A program made the translations under genes and the position numbers. DNA of 28,733 nt from Gnetum montanum (Eukaryota; Streptophyta; Gnetopsida; Gnetales; Gnetaceae): NCBI GenBank assembly GCA_015680685.1, contig MNCI01002829.1, positions 412,458 to 441,190 on the forward strand, in the 5' to 3' direction. Positions 27,447-28,733 of this stretch are shown piece by piece. The notes under the pieces were generated by a model. The model searched no databases, was not told the origin of the DNA, and was given only the letters and a program-made list of their open reading frames with translations. Within the stretch, counting starts at the first letter, position 1, and each line of letters starts with the position of its first letter.

Positions 27447-27834
27447 TGTTAGCAGATCTCGCAGCAAAATATGAAATGTGATGAAAATAAAGAGCAATGG
27501 ACACGGGAAAATGTAGAAGGATCTTCTTATGCAGATGCAGAAAACCAAACATAATAATAGCAAGCTTTATTGTATTCTTGGAAATCATAGACATTCAACT
27601 CTTGACTCTTATGTATATGGTCGATCCCAGGACAGACTTAAATAGCTACATCTAGGGTTACAAAATTGGAAACATCTAAAATTAACTGAGATATATCTTC
27701 ATAGCGCATTTAGAAGTCTTATCTCATCTTTAGGGAAAATTCTAAAACTATTGGATGGTAAAAACGAAAATTGCTAATTCATTGCTGTGATCTACCACTT
27801 CATAGTTGTTTTATCATGATAACCATGGCCAACA
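27447..27834 (-). repeat. 5' LTR of Copia element (388 bp)
   Basis: On the plus strand it starts tgttagcaga and ends ggccaaca. It is the partner of 23551-23953; both share long runs such as cagatgcagaaaaccaaac. Differences include several transitions and indels, so the insertion is old. Confidence 0.9.
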
Positions 27835-27839
27835 CTACC
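27835..27839. repeat. Target-site duplication of Copia element, right
   Basis: ctacc, pairing with ctgcc at 23546-23550. Confidence 0.5.
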
Positions 27840-28431
27840 TCACATTATGCTACTTCATTTTAGAGATATGCTTTAACCACAAGTGCATAACTAACTCAAC
27901 TATGCTTAGGTTGCATTGTTGCTTTAAGAATCCATTGCATGAATGTTACTTTAAGATTCCATTGCATGATGTGGTTTCTTGTTTTTATAGGTGAGTGAAA
28001 TTTTCAACCCTAATGGTGGATAGTTGTGTTGTGCAAGCTGTCAAGCACCTCTTAGGGAGTAGCTGGTGTTGATGTTAGGGAGTGATTGAAATGTAGGCCA
28101 GTTTGTAGTAAGGGGAATTCTATGTTACCCAAGTTTTATACACTCTTCTTTATTTATTATTAAAAGTAAGTTGTCTTGTAAATTAGTTTTCTTTAAGAAT
28201 AAGGTGTTTTATCATTATCATTTTCCTTGACTTGACTGTACAAAATGTTTACCATTGACCATTATAAAGAACTAGACTTTTTATTTATGTGCAAAATTTT
28301 AATAATTCTTAATTGTTTTTGTTACATCTTTTTAAGATATATTGGGTATGGTCGTACGATTTATAAATTATGTGTGTAGTCTCGGTGGTTTATCAAGAAT
28401 GAGTTAGTTTAGTATGATTGAACTTTGTATG
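27840..28431. other. Intergenic DNA with a small duplication, no gene recognised
   Basis: A 21-bp block ctttaaga(a/t)tccattgcatga occurs at 27922 and 27949. Otherwise the sequence is AT-rich without a supported gene, RNA or element end. Confidence 0.5.
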
Positions 28432-28733
28432 TGATGAGTGGCGAGGTACCCCTACACTCAACCATACGAAACGAGCGTAGCAAGCGCGATCTGGTTGAAC
28501 TCCGCAAACTAAATGCCTACACGCCCCATGGAACACTTGGGGTTAATCATTCGTTGTCTTCCCAGACTTACTTGTAGTTGTTACGGTTTATGGTTAAGTA
28601 AGTCCGAGGTATATGATTTTTATATCTTTTAATGTTTTTCTCCTATGTTATTAAGGTGAAGGGTTGAGGAATTAACTAACTCTAACTAAGGACTAAGTCT
28701 AAATTAACTAGCATCAGCATCCGTTCCCACTTA
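28432..28733 (-). repeat. Partial LTR related to the one at 1117-1919, minus orientation
   Basis: It starts tgatgag on the plus strand, i.e. it ends CTCATCA when read on the minus strand, and aligns in reverse complement with the last 180 bp of the left LTR (tatggttgagtgtag, gggaagacaacgaa). It runs off the window. No primer site lies on its inner side, so it is a solo LTR or the 3' LTR of an element continuing to the right. Confidence 0.7.

Larger units (their letters stand above)
23551..27834 (-). mobile_element. Ty1/Copia retrotransposon, complete ends but defective
   Basis: Two LTRs, a PBS, a PPT and a near-perfect 5-bp target duplication frame a minus-oriented element. The domain order is gag, (protease region missing), GAG-pre-integrase, integrase, reverse transcriptase, RNase H remnant, which is Copia order. 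Internal deletions removed the gag zinc knuckle/protease region, the integrase-RT linker with the first RT blocks, and most of RNase H. A CpG-rich foreign segment interrupts the RT 3' region. There are in-frame stops in gag and integrase and frameshifts in gag and RT, so no activity is expected. Confidence 0.92.

Noticed and set aside
24586-28529. Shared 'cacgccccatgga' at 24588 and 28517
   Set aside because: Thirteen bases with no extension on either side; not enough to link the Copia insert with the right-hand LTR.

Overview
The window is nuclear DNA of a plant. It has long AT-rich introns, GT-AG splice junctions, a plant-type U2AF large-subunit-like gene, and plant L1, RTE, Copia and LTR retroelements nested around and inside that gene. 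The gene family and the retrotransposon load suggest a seed plant with a large genome. A gymnosperm is a reasonable guess, but I cannot prove it. No bacterial or organellar gene set, tRNA gene, rRNA gene or CRISPR array is visible.

Layout. Positions 1-1919 hold the 3' part of a plus-oriented LTR retrotransposon: an unclassified ORF, a polypurine tract and an 803-bp LTR. Positions 1920-4800 are AT-rich intergenic DNA with a degraded RTE LINE tail, several B-box-like repeats and small tandem duplications. The one host gene runs from about 4860 (probable 5' UTR exon) to about 23400. Nine coding exons at 7162-23064 join in frame (3,303 nt with stop) to encode a 1,100-residue U2AF65-like splicing factor. 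It has a charged N-terminal region, a tryptophan motif, RRM1, RRM2, and a C-terminal UHM-type RRM split by a long acidic insertion. Intron 4 carries an antisense L1 LINE (11114-15318) with a perfect 14-bp target-site duplication. Intron 6 carries a 5'-truncated antisense RTE LINE (16964-18249) with a 19-bp duplication, plus a candidate in-frame 63-nt cassette exon (20381-20443).

Just downstream of the gene, 23551-27834 is a complete but dead antisense Ty1/Copia element with both LTRs, PBS, PPT and a one-mismatch 5-bp TSD. It has stops, frameshifts, internal deletions, a CpG-rich foreign insert of about 0.8 kb, and an N-bounded 52-bp inverted block that looks like an assembly artefact. The window ends (28432-28733) in a minus-oriented, partial LTR related to the one at 1117-1919.

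The host gene is the only apparently functional protein gene. Its product should act in the nucleus in 3' splice-site/polypyrimidine-tract recognition. The transposable elements are separate insertions, mostly antisense to the gene, and account for much of its intron expansion. The strongest leads are the candidate cassette exon that would change RRM2, the repeat-built insertion inside the UHM, and the CpG-rich insert inside the Copia element.
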